In this document: positions 11,619 through 23,973 of the stretch, piece by piece
Numbering within the stretch: the stretch's first letter is position 1
How the letters are laid out: every line of letters begins with the position of its first letter
Assembly: GCA_033002965.1 (NCBI GenBank)
Contig: JAURVB010014573.1
Coordinates: forward strand, 109,278-173,277
DNA from: Piper betle
Taxonomy: Eukaryota; Streptophyta; Magnoliopsida; Piperales; Piperaceae
Reading direction: 5' to 3'
Length of the DNA stretch: 64,000 nucleotides
The notes under the pieces: generated by a model
What the model saw: the letters and a program-made list of their open reading frames with translations, nothing else
Told to the model about the DNA's origin: nothing
Databases searched by the model: none
Program-made: the position numbers and the translations under genes

Positions 11619-11940
11619 TGACTCTGATACCATAGTACGACAATTTGTAGTAATACTATTTGATGGTTTCATCAATGTCGTAGGGTGAAATTGTGCCAAA
11701 ACCTATTGATACGGGCAAAAGGTTGTGGACACCGGTCTCTACTTGGTGAATTAAGGATAAATTGAGAACATATTCTCAATTTAGGGTTTTCCCTTCGAGG
11801 GACTGATACATCGTGATAAAACCAATGGCTAAATTGATTTCTTTGATTGATTATTGAAAAGAGAGTAAATCCCATATTTATAGGCATGTGGGTCTTGACC
11901 AGAATCCCACGTGGGGTTTCATTGACTATGTATCATAAGT
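11619..11940 (-). mobile_element. LTR-like fragment with primer-site complement
   Basis: 'tgactctgataccat' at 11619-11633 is the reverse complement of a tRNA-iMet primer site. The following 300 bases carry a reversed TATA-like stretch (cccatatttataggcat) near 11870. I infer a minus-strand solo LTR or 5' LTR remnant; the outer end is approximate. Confidence 0.4.
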
Positions 11941-11949
11941 AACCTCACT

Positions 11950-12470
11950 ATTTAGGTGTGAGCATAATTTGGTGAAAACTGAAAACTGAATCGAACCAAT
12001 CCTGAATTAACAATTCTGTTATGTTCCGAAATAGTTCGGTTTAGTTTTCGGTAGGGCTGTAAAGAAATCGATGTATATATTGATATTTTGGTTCGGAACC
12101 AAACCGAACCGAATTAATCTAATTAAACAATTTTTTTTTAAAATGTTCCAAAATTTATATTTTATATTAATTATCATGAAGTTATAATATTTATATGATT
12201 AAATTTTATTAATTTAATATGATATATACAATTAAAATTACTTTTTAAATGGTTATGTTCTCTAAAATAATGATATAAATTATTTAAATGATTAAACATT
12301 TGTTTTAATAACTTATGATGTAATTCGGTTATTCGGTTACCAAACCAAATTAACCGACATTTTGGTTTGGTTCGTTTCTGTTTTAAGGGTAATTCGGTTC
12401 GGGTTCGTTAACGAAATCTGGCCATTGTTTGGAATTCGGTTCATTTGGTTCTGTTCAGAACAGATCGATC
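11950..12470. mobile_element. hAT-like repeat rich in inverted 'ggttcggtt' motifs
   Basis: 'tagggctgtaaag' near 12053 resembles hAT-type terminal sequence. The stretch is full of complementary motifs (ttcggttcgg / ccgaaccgaa) that could fold. No transposase and no target duplication were identified. Confidence 0.35.
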
Positions 12471-13833
12471 AAGTAAACTTTAAGCCCATTTAGGAATTGC
12501 ATTAACCGACTTAGAAAGACCTGTCTAGACAATTGATAGAACCAACTTACATATATAATATCTACTAAATAAAGAAAGTATCCTAACATTATCACTTCTT
12601 GGTATACAGAACTCAAAGATTGTTGCTTAGATAACTCACTTATCACACCTCTGCTATACCCGAATGCCTACCTCTTGGCAACCCAATTCCAGATGCCCAA
12701 ATGATGGTTAAATTTTTTGTTCCAATATATTGACTTTAATCTTTCTATTAAAGTGGTGGGTTCTGCTTTGTGAACATTATATAGTTTTTATGTTTACTTT
12801 GTGGAACCATTATTCTGAATTTAGCTTTCTGTCCTCAATTGTTCTATACTCTTCTGCATTAACATGTTCAAAGTTATTGTGGTGGGAAGATAAAATTAGG
12901 TGGGTTAAGAAATGGTAATGTTATGAAAAGAACTTATTCAATCATTTATGTGCTGGTTGGAGATTGTATCAGCTTAATTTTTTGCTAATATTCTCTAACC
13001 AGCCTTATTATTGGTTCTTAAGTTATGTGAAATTGTAAAGAACTCGTTAATTACTAAGTGCTTTATGAAGCCTGGGCGTCTAACTAGTCTAATTCTCAAA
13101 AGCAATTTGCTAGTCTCTTGGGCAAAGCTTACCCACTACCTTACTCTCAATAGAAGGAAAAGAGGCCAATCAAGCTGCTGTATCTTAAGGAAGATGGCCA
13201 TTCCAACAAGGAAATAAATATACGTCATAGGACTTGCTATGTTTGCTACTGGCTGCCATGTTAAATGGTTCCAAGCAAAGTGAAGTGAAAAAGGCGTGAT
13301 GCTTTGGCATAACTTGATTATTATAGAAGAAGACGTGGCTAAGTATGTTGGGTGATTCCAACATGGAAATTGGAATGTGAAATCTCTTGATTTTCTGTTT
13401 TCAATGAATTTTTACTTTATAAGAAAAAACTCTTGATTTTCTGTTTTATATGCATTGTTCTTTATTTTTACATAATAAATGCTGTTTATCTCCAGATCAA
13501 TACAAATGAGTATTGCATTCTTTAATTATGTTTAACTGTTTATTAATAATGTTTTTAGGATGACTATTCTTTTTATTTATAATGATTGATAGGGTCATTT
13601 TTCTTCAGTTCTCTTTCTTTATCTTAAATAAAAACAAATTTTTCTGATGTGGTCTTTCTAATATTTTCATTGTTTTTGTTTTTTGTTTTTTTAAAAAAAA
13701 TGAGCTGTTGCATTCTTTCTTGATACTTAATGTACATTTCCCATCATCTCTGTGATGCTTAGGCTTATGTTGTTAGTAATGAATAATAATGAACTGAGTA
13801 ATTTTTTCCTTTTCATTTTTGGTGATCACGCAG

Positions 13834-13908
13834 GTTGGAAGTGGTTGGCATGCAATCTGGAGCTGTTTAATCCATTGGTTGCCTGTATTGTGCAATGTGG
13901 CTGCATTG
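13834..13908 (+). CDS. ATM: ATM exon 13, last exon before the gap
   Basis: Acceptor ACGCAG. Reads VGSGWHAIWSCLIHWLPVLC, matching the GWQSIWSSLIHG block of Arabidopsis ATM as I remember it. Ends in phase 0 before GTATTG. No recognisable ATM exon follows for 5.2 kb, although about 1,400 or more residues of solenoid are expected here. Confidence 0.88.
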
Positions 13909-14431
13909 GTATTGTGCTTAAAGTTTGACTGCTTTCTTGCTGTATCGCTAATTGAAGATGCAAAACATTTAATTATGAGAGAACATCACAGTTATATGAA
14001 TTAAATGTTGGATAAATAGCTCTTTTGACTGTTTTTTAAAGTCAAAATTTAATTTAACAAATCATTGCAGTAATAGATTATAAGTGGCTTAAGTTGTCTT
14101 GTCGTAAAAAAATATGATGAATGAATTCATATTGTATTTTATTTCTTTACCTACTTTATAATCGTCACTTCTATTATGGGAAGAAGTGTTGTCTTTTTAT
14201 GAGAGTTAACGTGTTTAGTGCTCTAATTGTTCATCCAGAATTAATAACTTCGGATTTGAAACCTGTATTTGTTTTGTTCGATGTACAAAATTGTGTTAGT
14301 CGTGTTTTTTTGGTGGCTACTATTGCACAAGTAGATGACATTCTTAACCATGTTGTATATGGCATTTTTAATGATTTTTAAAGATGAAATCTATGAATTG
14401 TTGATGAAAGAAATGGTGTTTTGTTATTGGC

Positions 14432-14717
14432 TGTTAACTGTCTTTTCGTATTTCCTTATTAGTTGTCACATTTTAAGCATCTAATAAATTGAGCCAGTTG
14501 TGTGGGAAATTGTAATAATTAATGAGGTGGTTGGGTATCATGGGTGAGTTGGTGAAATCAAGAAGCTATAAATATGTAATGAACTTCTTGTGGAGAATCA
14601 ATCATTGAAGAACATTTTAAAGTAAAATTTAGAATTAGATTATTATATCTCTTTCGGAGTGGAGAACCGATTACGTATGTCAATTTGGTTAGAAGGGTTT
14701 ACAAAGACTTTATTAAA
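14432..14717 (+). repeat. 5' LTR of the chromovirus
   Basis: Begins TGTTAACTGTCTTTTCGTAT, which recurs at 17072. It is followed at 14718-14731 by a degenerate tRNA-iMet primer site (ttggtattcataac, against TTGGTATCAGAGCC). The right border is set by the primer site. Confidence 0.75.
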
Positions 14718-15167
14718 TTGGTATTCATAACCTTTCGATCCTCCTGGATTGAAGCGCTTCCTATTCGTCAATCTTGACAAACAAGATGAGAGCAAAGGTG
14801 GGGGAGGATCGCCTAACGGCACTTGAACATGATGTGCGTGAAACCAAGAAGTCAATCCAACGAAATCATGATTCTGTCACCAATCAGCTATTGACTTTGT
14901 TGAAGTTGATGAAGAGGGAGAGATTGATGGGAAGACACCGATTTATGACAATGACGATGAAGATTATGATAAAAACGCCCTCGAAGAAAATACCGTTGCA
15001 ATCACGTCGGATAAGATAGTGACGTCGACATGCAAGTGGCAATAGGATCAGGAGAGTGACCCATCTTGTTGCGGCCAACACCACCGTACAACCCCCTTAT
15101 AGTGTCCACTTTTCTGGTCAGGGGGAGAGGGTCGCGCCAGCCAACCATTTTTGGAGAGGGCTAGCGT

Positions 15168-15640
15168 CCGCGCCCTCAACACCCTTCGAAACCTTGAAAA
15201 CTGCAATGCCTAGTGCTCCAGTGTTGACTCTACCTGATTTTAGTTTGCCCTTTGAGTTGAAGTGTGATATTAGCGGCAATGGGATTTGGGTAGTGTTGAT
15301 GTAGAGGGGGAAACCTATTACCTTTGCAAGCCGCATGATATCCGGACATGCTAGAGGCCTATCTACTTATGAGTAAGAATAAATAACCATTGTTGAAGCA
15401 GTTTGTAAGTGGCGACCTTATTTGCTGGGGAGTTGGATTATCATCAAGACAGACCATAGTAGCCTCAAGTACCTCCTTTAAGCAACGGATTACTACGACA
15501 ACTCAGGAGAAGTGGCTTACCAAAGAGATGGGGTTCGACTATGAGGTCATTTACAAGCATGATGAGGATAACGTTGTCATGGACGCATTATCTAAGAGAG
15601 ATGAGGAGGTAGCCGAGTGTTAGTTGATGGTGGTGAGTCG
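15168..15640 (+). pseudogene. Gypsy RNase H remnant
   Basis: Decayed frames read VLTLPDFSLPFELKCDISG and, near 15560-15600, a KHDEDNVVMDALSKR end typical of gypsy RNase H (ENVVADALSRR in intact relatives). Stops interrupt the frame, as after 15300. Confidence 0.8.
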
Positions 15641-15789
15641 ACCATAATTTACTTTTGTAGATAGATTGCGGGCGAAGCTGATGGAGGATACTGTTTTAGC
15701 TCCACTCATTGTGCGCCTTTCGACCATTTAGGACTTTAACACTCCCTATTTATGGCGCGACACCCTCCTTTGGTATGAGGGGAAGCTAG

Positions 15790-16480
15790 TGGTGCCAGCT
15801 TCAAATGAGTTACGAAATCTCATCCTTCAGGAATTTCATGCGGCTTCGGTGGGAGGGCATTCAAGATTTGAGTGAACTTCTACCTTAGTTGTTCCTTTTA
15901 TTGAAAGGGCCATAAGAAGGAAGTTAAGAGTTTTATGGATGCCTGTGATGTTTGCCAACACCACAAGTATTCCACTCTATCATCAAGTGGTTTACTTCAC
16001 CATTGGCGATCCCTTTAATCGCTTGGACGGATATTTCTATGGATTTTGTTGAGGGGTTACCCCGTTTCGGCATTTACTCCTCTATTGGTGGTGGTAGATT
16101 ATTTGAGCAAATTTAGCTATTTCATTCCTCTTACTCACCCCTTTACGGTTAAGTAAGTGACTGAACTATTTGTGGAGTGCGTAGTTACAATCCATGACAT
16201 GCCAGAGTTGATTATCATTGATCGTGGATCGGTTTTTCTCATTGGCTTTTGGAAGGAAATTTTCAAGTTAAAGTGGATGACTAGATGAGTATGACAGATC
16301 ACCCACAAACAAATAGGCAAACAAAAGTACTGAACTGCTGCTTAGAGACATTTATAATACTATGTCAATGACCACCCTAAACAGTTGTCGCGCTTCTTGC
16401 CTTAGGCACAATTGTAGTATAATATCACCTTTCATTGGGCTATTCGAGTAACTCCCTATGAGGCTGTTTTAGGACGTCCC
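15790..16480 (+). pseudogene. Gypsy integrase remnant
   Basis: A CDVCQHH zinc-finger end lies near 15950, ISMDFVEGLP near 16035, and a TDHPQT-type motif near 16300. The region from 16440 reads YEAVLGRPPPSVPRYG. Several stops and shifts break it. Confidence 0.75.
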
Positions 16481-16735
16481 CCCCCCTCTGTACCTAGATA
16501 TGGCTTAGGTGAGGTGGATCATCAAGTGAGGGATTGTGATGAGGCCTTAGAACTCTTGAAGGCTTATTTGGCTGTTCAAAGTTGAATGAGAACTCACTAT
16601 GATCTCAGGTGGTGTGGCATAACTTTTTCAATCGGTAATATGGTCTACTTGAAGATCCAACCTTATTGACGATCCTCGCTTCACCGACCGGCTAATAAGA
16701 AGCTTGATACCTGATTTTATGACCCTTATAAAATT

Positions 16736-17077
16736 TTGGAGCATATTGGAGAGGTGGCTTACTGCCTAGCACTGCCTGATAGAACAACTATGCACTTGGC
16801 CTTTCTTGTGTCTAAGCTTAAAGATCAGATCGGTACTCCTATGGCTTATCTAGACTTTCCTTGTTTTGCTACTATGGGTGAGTTGGACTCAATTTTGAGA
16901 GGTATTATGGATCACTCCCGTGTGTGTTGCAATCTTTGGCTGGTCAAGGAGTACATTATTTTGTGGCACAGACTTCACTTAGGACAATTCTACGTGGGAA
17001 GACGCTTTCAAATTCTACCATCACTTTCAAGACTTTTGAACCTTGAGGACAAGGTTCTTAGGGGGAGACATTGTTAA
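16736..17077 (+). pseudogene. Gypsy integrase C-terminus with chromodomain-like end
   Basis: An open stretch of 113 codons starts EHIGEVAYCLALPD, the usual integrase tail motif. It ends in a decayed chromodomain-like part with NLEDKVL just before the purine tract. It is a piece of a larger broken polyprotein. Confidence 0.6.
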
Positions 17078-17190
17078 CTGTCTTTTCGTATTTTGTTATT
17101 AGTTTTTTTTTTATATTTCAAACATCTAATAAATTGAGTTTCTTGTGTGGGAAATTGTAATAAGTAATGAGGTGGTTGGGTGTTATGAGT
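17072..17190 (+). repeat. Truncated 3' LTR of the chromovirus
   Basis: After purine tract 'ttagggggagaca' the LTR start TGTTAACTGTCTTTTCGTAT recurs. Similarity to the first LTR stops near 17190, where a 'ggggtgtaaatgagccaag' repeat begins, so this LTR was cut or interrupted. Confidence 0.75.
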
Positions 17191-18060
17191 AGGGGTGTAA
17201 ATGAGCCAAGCCGAACCGAGCTGGGTTGTTTTTAAATTCGACATGATTTTTAGCAAGCCTGTTCGAGCTTGTTTGAGTGTTCGATGAGCCTTTGATTTAT
17301 TATGATTTGAGCAACTCGTCCAAAATTTATGGTGTTTGGGTTTGGTTCGTGTTCGGCTCGCTTTGTTTGCGAGTCGAGCAAATATTTGTGTTTGGCTCGC
17401 TATGTTTTCAATTGTATTGTATGGCGGCTAGGGCTGCTAAATGAGCGATCGAGCCGAGCTCAAACTCGACTTGAATAGTTGAAGTTTGTTCAAACTCGGC
17501 TCGACTATAAAGTCAAAAAACACATTTAGCGTGGATTGAACCCACGACCTCCAAGTCTTCAATTTGAAGACCTCCCATCTAAGCTATCCCACTACTTTGT
17601 TATTATGTTGTATATAAATAAATATAACTAGTTACAATTAAACTTATTAGTATATATATATGATATATAAACTGTCTTAGCCGGGGGGCAAATAATATTT
17701 CTGTCTCAAACTTTAATCTGGATTGTTCGATTACAAGGATGACCCAAATTTGATAAAAAAACAAAAAAATAAAAAACAAAACACCCCCACCACCACCATC
17801 ATTTAGTACGTAGTTAATAATAACATTTATTTATGATTTTAAATGTATTTTGAGTAGCAAGTGATATTATGTATATTATGATATTATTTTATCGAAACGA
17901 GTTCGAGTCGAGCTACGAGTCGATTTCGAGTCGAGTTCGAGTTATAACCGAGTCAAGTCGAGTCAAACATTGCTTTGCTCAAACTCGACTTGTAGGATTT
18001 GAGTTCAAGTCAAGTTCGAGCACGAGCATCTAAATGTCGAGTTTTGAGATGTTAATATTT
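17191..18060. mobile_element. hAT-like non-autonomous repeats rich in 'gagccgagct/actcgact'
   Basis: 'aggggtgtaaatgagcc' near 17191 and 'tagggctgctaaatgagc' near 17429 resemble starts of hAT-like non-autonomous elements. The interval is dense in complementary gagtcgag and ctcgactc motifs. No transposase frame or clean terminal inverted repeat pair was found. Confidence 0.4.
17526..17600 (-). other. tRNA-like sequence (SINE or tRNA pseudogene)
   Basis: On the minus strand there is an A-box-like 'tagcttagatgggagg' and a B-box-like 'gggttcaatcc'. The T arm is perfect (cgtgg, loop gttcaat, ccacg). The acceptor stem does not pair and the anticodon loop lacks T33, so a working tRNA is unlikely. 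It sits inside the hAT-like region. Confidence 0.4.
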
Positions 18061-19069
18061 TAATTTTAGATTGATTAGACTTATTCTTTTGGTTATATAT
18101 AACATTTGCATAGTTCACCTTATGTTATAGTTCCAACTTATATCTAACCAAAATAGAAATTTTATTTTGATGACTTATTACTGGGTTATAAAATAATGTT
18201 GTTATATGCACTAGTTAGCTAGTGTGTGTGTGTAATTAGGTAATTAGTTACTAATAGGACAAAGATAATGATAAATATACAATATTATATAAATTGAGTA
18301 TTATTAATTTTTGCTTCCGTTAATTATTAATAAAGTAATAAGTAGTAAGTCCTTGACAATTTGCATTAAATCCTTTGCAATTTGTAGGTAGTCCTTGGTA
18401 ATTAGTAGTAAATAGTACTAAGTATTTACTAGTAAGTAGTTTGTAAGTATATCAATTATTATGATTATACCACTATCATGTAAATAGTTGTTCAGGGTAT
18501 AAAATAATTAACTTATATATGATCAAAGTTTTCTTTCTAACACTATATAAGTTCAATGTGACTTTAATAGTATTGACGAGCCAAGACGAGAGTTGTGGTG
18601 GTGGTAAAAGAGAGACACAAGAGAGAACGAGTTAGACACAAGCTGGAAAAAAAAAACTTGGCTATATACCATGTGAACAAAAGTGGAAAATACACTTCTA
18701 GACTTTGTATTCATTTGTACAAATAATACAAGTATAGTCGAGCAAATCAAAAAAGAAGAAAGAAGCAATAAGATACAAAAACACTCAATAAAAGACAAAT
18801 TCTAAGTGTTGTCAGTATACCCTTTCTCAGCATTATATTGCTGGTTGTCTGCTAGGCTGTGGCTTAAGAGACATATGCTACATATTGTAGTAGCATGTGT
18901 GGTTTATGTCCAGTCACTTTCTTCTTGCTAATGCAATTCCTAAGTTCTCTCACTTTTGTGGCATCTATTCACTAACTGAACTTTTGAATTGCGAATTTCT
19001 AAAGATTTTTCAGAATTTTGCTGCGAACATGTGTAAAAAAATCAATATTTTTTTGCTTGAAACATGTAG

Positions 19070-19193
19070 ATTGTGCCGAGAAATGGTGCTTATGAAGGTG
19101 GATGTGGCCGAGTTTCTGTTCCCTATTGTGCTTGCTAATCTAGCACAAAGGATGGAAACGTCTTCAAACATATGTCAATTAGTCTCATCACAG
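19070..19193 (+). CDS. ATM: ATM exon 14, first exon after the gap
   Basis: Acceptor CATGTAG. Reads LCREMVLMKVDVAEFLFPIV then ends LVSSQ before GTCATA, phase 0. It needs two bases from a preceding exon. Joined directly to exon 13 it shifts frame and stops at 19136-19138. Confidence 0.9.
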
Positions 19194-19650
19194 GTCATAT
19201 ATTCATCGCTCTGCTATTGATTATTTGGTCAGAATGATCATGTTTGTTTTTTGTTTTTGTATCTCACTTTTGGACGAGTCTGGTTTTTTTCATGTATGCA
19301 TTTGAAATTACCCTCTACACAATTATGTTGTGCTTATGGATGAGGGAGATAAGGATGATAACTTGAACTTGTTACATGACTAAAATTACTCTCTACACAA
19401 TTATGTTGTGCTTTGGAAATGTCATCCCCATCTGGTCCATCCGTAAAGATTAGAATCCGCAACCCTAAGTTGGAACTGGGGGTTCTAGTCTATGCTATCC
19501 TTGTGATCATGGATGGCCAGATGCTGTCCCCCTGATTCATTTGTTTGATTTTTCGATGTTTGAGTTTTTTTTCGTCTCTGATAACTATGCTGATTTGCAT
19601 CTGGCGAAACAACTGCCTTTACTGGCCAATTTTATGCATTTTACTTTCAG

Positions 19651-19792
19651 GTGCAGGAGTACATCTTTACTGAATCCAACAAACTCTTGAAATCAATTCA
19701 GTTAATGTTAAATGCACTGAATATGCTTCGCATAGGCTACATAACCGCTAAACTCAATACACCTGTTCCCCAAAAAGCGAGAAGGTTCAAAG
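19651..19792 (+). CDS. ATM: ATM exon 15
   Basis: Acceptor TTTCAG. Reads VQEYIFTESNKLLKSIQLML, an excellent family match. The best donor, GTAATT at 19793, leaves phase 1, which does not fit exon 16. A weaker donor, GTTCAA at 19785, leaves phase 2. Confidence 0.88.
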
Positions 19793-21979
19793 GTAATTTT
19801 ATCTTCTTTATGTGCAGGAAGATAATTGTTTGATTAGGGTGTGTTCAAATAGAGGTATTTATTGTACAAGAATATTGATCTAGAATTGCGTTGTGATATT
19901 TTTATATTCAATTCATTAATAATTCGTGGAAAGTCTAACGCCTTTACTAAAATAGTAAATATTAGCATGCACGATAAACTTTTGGATTGCATATGAATGG
20001 TCAAAAATAAATTGAATATGGAAGTGATTAACGATGGGGCCTTAAGAAAAGTTAATCAATGTAGCCACATATGAATTATAATTTTTTTGGATAAGGAAAT
20101 AAAAAAACTCCAAAAGATAAAAACAAGCAGCTGCTTCGGAGGCAATAGGAAAAAAGAGATAAAATTACTTCTAGAATCTGTAAAATAGTTACGATAATCC
20201 AAAATTTTTTGCTCATAGTTAAGGACATCAGAGGCAAATTGATCCTCAAAAAAGCAATGAAAATTCTCATGTTATGCTCATAAAAAAAAGCAATGAAATT
20301 ATTCAAGAGAGGCTTGATAAGAATGTTAGCATGTGGATAATGTGCATAGAAAGTAAGTAACCAATCAATCTCTTCATTAAAGGAGATAATCCCACATTTA
20401 ATCACATATGAATCATAGTTGATCTAACTTAAACAAGCTTAGCACACTTCTTGAATAGGAAAAACCAGCTATACTTCATTTACATCTCAATTTCCCCAAG
20501 CAATCAAGTTGAGCCAATCAAAATTTGAGACCTATAATAAAATGATCAAATTAAAAATGAGATTGAGATAGTTGAAATGAGAAGAAAACACAAACACAAT
20601 TTTTTGTGTTATGGGAACTCCCTATTCGCAATTTTCTATTGTCTTGAGTTTAAAATCAATAAAAAATCACTAACGCCTTTTTGTATGCCCCACATTTCCT
20701 TTGGATCACAGTGAAGAGAGTTCATACCATCAACTCTTCCACACCCAAGAAGAGTATGTTGAAGCCTTCAGGCACACTTTGCTTGAAACAATACAGCTAG
20801 AACTTGAATTTAAGAGCATAGAAGAGGTTTTAAACTAGAAAATTAGGAATACAACTCCTGTGTTGTATTTTCATGTTCAATATCCCTAAGAAAATATTTT
20901 ACTTCACTTTGATAGTCCAAATAGATATAGGATTTGAAATCTTCAAAGCAATGACTAGAAAATTGCCGTAGATACCGTTCATTAAACAAAGTTTGATTTC
21001 GATCAAATCTCTGATTGATTTTGGGATTGTTTGACCATAAATTGTTTTTAGTCTGACTATGAATCCTCATATTAAGGTTTCCATGTCTTCCAATTTGCTT
21101 GAATCTTTTTTATTTATTTATTTTTGAATGAACCTCAAGATGTCTCATGACAACTCCCAATATTTTACCTTGAAACTATGAGATATGATTTTTCATAGAT
21201 GAGTGCCTTGATAGTATTTTTTTCTAACTAGAATCAAATTTTGATGATCATTTGATCGAATTTTTAATTTTGGCTTTGAACTAGCTTTTGTTCTTTTAAC
21301 TTGGTAGACATTTCCCATCGGCTTTTCGAATTATTTACAAATTTGATGTAAATAATTTTGTCGCAATCTGAACTTGGAGTGGCTTTCAAGCCGTCTCTAG
21401 GCAATCTTCCGAAGTTGCAGACTTCAAGAAATTTTCAAAGCTTCACACTTGCAATTTTTTTCAAGAGTGAACTTTACTTAAAAGAGATTTTACATGTTTA
21501 ATAAATATATGACGTTCAAGAATCCCTTGCCAATTTATAATATTTTGGACGATGATTTCTTGTTGTATGGTTGCTTAATTAATTCATTCACTTAGGTAGG
21601 TATTTGACACTTGTTTAGCCCAACATCATCTTATATTGAGTGATCTTCTAATAAACAAGTTTGAAAGCTGGTCCTTCAAAAATGTCACATGCTTCGTCAA
21701 GTCCAACTCCTTCGATGAAGAGATAAATTAGCTTTTTACCTTTTGTTTGCAAAACAAGCATGCAAGTCTCCTCCTTAAACCTTTTTTGCACGCTTACGTC
21801 TCTTCCATTTAGTATGAGCAAAATAAATGAATATTTGAAGATTTCAAAATGCACTATGGTTTGTTAGCTCTATTCATTATTTCTCAAGTACAGCTTGCTT
21901 CGGAAGTCCTAAACTATAAAAAGAGAATTATTGATCATTGTGATTTCCTTTTGGACTTTTGGATATAACTTTGTAAAGA

Positions 21980-22062
21980 CTCTTTATAGCCTCTTTCCCC
22001 TATGAAATTCTTTGCCCCTTCGGGGTTCTTGAAATAAAATTTTACTTTGTCAAAAAAAAAGT
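21980..22062 (+). mobile_element. LINE-type 3' tail
   Basis: 'gccccttcggggttcttg' followed by a T-rich stretch and a run of nine A residues resembles the 3' end of plant L1 elements. No RT frame was recognised directly upstream. Confidence 0.35.
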
Positions 22063-23973
22063 CAACTAATATATTTATGCTTCAATTAAAGCACTTAAAA
22101 GTCCATTAATAGTGTTGTTTATTTAGTTAATGTAATGCCCAAGTGGGTCTATATTCTGGACCTACTTGTTGACCATTTATTTATTTATCAATCAATAAAG
22201 AAATTATCTAATTAGTTTGTCTTATCAAGAGGAATCAACCCCTCCATGAGCGATTGATACTGGTGATCTCAATATGCATACCCTCATCCACCTAAATTGA
22301 GCTCGGTGATCTCAATTTATTGGCATTATTGACATTTCTTTTTGGTTTCACCTCTAATCTTGATGCAACTTTGCATGGGAATTTTTAAATTAACAACTCT
22401 TACATGACAAAAGATAAATAAAATAGCTCTTAGTCATTCTCAATTCATCAAAAGCTTTTCTTCTTACAAGAAGCCTTATTTTTATAAATATACAAAATAA
22501 ATTGAAACCCTAAATTCCTTAGTAAATGCAATGCATCTTGTTTCTTGGTCTTTCCAAAATTGCTATACTAGTAAAAAGTATAATTTTGGTACTAGTAAAG
22601 GATGTTGTGTGGATCATAATTTTTACTACCTGACCGGCTCCAGCCTGGTATACAGTGTGCTGCCCAGCAACCCGCTTTGCAGCATACCCTGTATATTGCC
22701 CCCTATTTTGATGAAAACCAGCATACTGGTGCTTCACCAAATTAACCCACTCTAACATTAGATCAGCAATGGGTGCCATATGGTCTAGTTTTAGAGACTT
22801 GGGCTAGTTTATATAGAAGAAAAGCTTCAAGTTCTTCACATGATGAGCGATGTGGGACTAAAGTTTAACTTTCAGCTGGATAACATATATATAAGAAACA
22901 TAGAAAAGTAAAGTAAAAAATAATGTTGTCTCTCATGGTTTTGTTTGTTCATGGGAGCTTGAGGTCCTTGTTTTAAACCCTGCCTTGAGTCAAGCATCTT
23001 AATTTTTTAAAGTTTCTCCTAAAATAGCTCTTAAATATTTTAAAATTCCTCTTTAAATAACTTTTTATTCTTCTAAATGAGTTTTAGGATGTCTTAAAAA
23101 AATCCTTCTATTACATATATTTTATTTTTCAACTAAACCTTATTTGAATTTCAAACTTATTAATTTAATTAAGTTCAATAATAAATTTTAAGATTTATTT
23201 TATCAAAAATGATACATTTCTTTGTACAAATAACTAATGAGAGAAAATATAAAATAAAAAGTTGTATAAATAACTTAATATTAGATTTTTGAAATTTTGA
23301 ATAATAATTTGTTAGGATGAGTAAGGAAAGGACTTTTCTAGTTGAGATTCTTATCAATTTTTTTAATAAATACACTTTGGAAAATTTTAAATGGTAAATA
23401 TTTCTTATATATTATTAAATTTAGTATAATATTTTAAATCCCAGTTAAACCAAGTTTTACCCGATTAAACCGATTATACTACGTACCCCTCAAAATCTGG
23501 TAGTCACCGGTAAGGTATTTAAAACTATGGTGTAGATGCACTATATCAAACTCCCTTACTTGAAAAGAATTCGTCCTTGAGTTCTGAAGGTGACTCTTCA
23601 TATTCTCTTACATTTATTCTAAGGTGTCTCTTCGATATATAGTGTATAAATGACTCCTTGATAATTGTAGATATTTTACATCAAACTCCCCTTCTTAAAA
23701 GAACTCGTCCTTGAGTTCTATTAGTAAATATTCCTCAAAGGTAGGTGCACAAGAGCTAGTTCGAATTGGAGAGTTAGGAGTCATAACGAAAATAATCGAC
23801 GAGTACACTACTCTTTTTAGGTGCGATCTTTTCATGGTCTTGCCAACTTTTATCAAAGATTTATTTGTAATTTCAGCTCTATTATGGCCCCTATCACTGA
23901 TCTTATGAAAAGAGGTGATTTTCCATGGGCATTTGAGATAGATGAAGCTTGTGTTAAGATTCTCATTACTGAG

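Larger units (their letters stand above)
11331..13833 (+). other. ATM intron 12, repeat-derived
   Basis: No exon is seen. It contains an LTR-like piece (about 11619-11940) and a hAT-like or palindromic repeat region (11950-12470). The rest is AT-rich sequence without recognisable content. Confidence 0.5.
4593..13908 (+). other. ATM: ATM N-terminal block, exons 1-13 (487 codons)
   Basis: All 13 exons join in one frame with canonical GT/AG borders, and phases match at every junction. They encode the start of the alpha-helical solenoid that binds partners and positions the kinase on DNA-break complexes. The TAN motif spans exons 1 and 2 (LSSDKVKVREEGIRLL). Introns 11 (8020-11254) and 12 (11331-13833) are long and filled with repeats. 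No stop interrupts this block. Confidence 0.88.
14432..17190 (+). mobile_element. Decayed chromovirus-type Ty3/gypsy retrotransposon
   Basis: The element has an LTR, a degenerate primer site, a short gag-like start (14780-15010), RNase H (15170-15640), integrase (about 15790-16340), an integrase C-terminal region (16440-16830), a chromodomain-like end (about 16870-17060), a purine tract and a truncated second LTR. Protease and most of the reverse transcriptase are gone, so gag-like sequence runs almost straight into RNase H. Stops and frameshifts are frequent. It lies in the sense direction where the central ATM exons are missing. Confidence 0.85.
13909..19069 (+). other. Interval where the central ATM exons should lie
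   Basis: I read all frames and found no central ATM motif. Contents are AT-rich sequence (13909-14431), a chromovirus remnant (14432-17190), hAT-like repeats with a tRNA-like block (17191-18060), and AT-rich sequence with a cluster of 'agtagtaagt' type short repeats (18330-18450). Confidence 0.75.

Noticed and set aside
13909..14431. Possible central ATM exon, including an 86-codon frame at 14121
   Set aside because: The peptide has no ATM motif, and I found no acceptor/donor pair with suitable phase.
18897..19069. Upstream extension of ATM exon 14
   Set aside because: The frame upstream of the CATGTAG acceptor does not resemble ATM, and the acceptor with LCREM fits the family.
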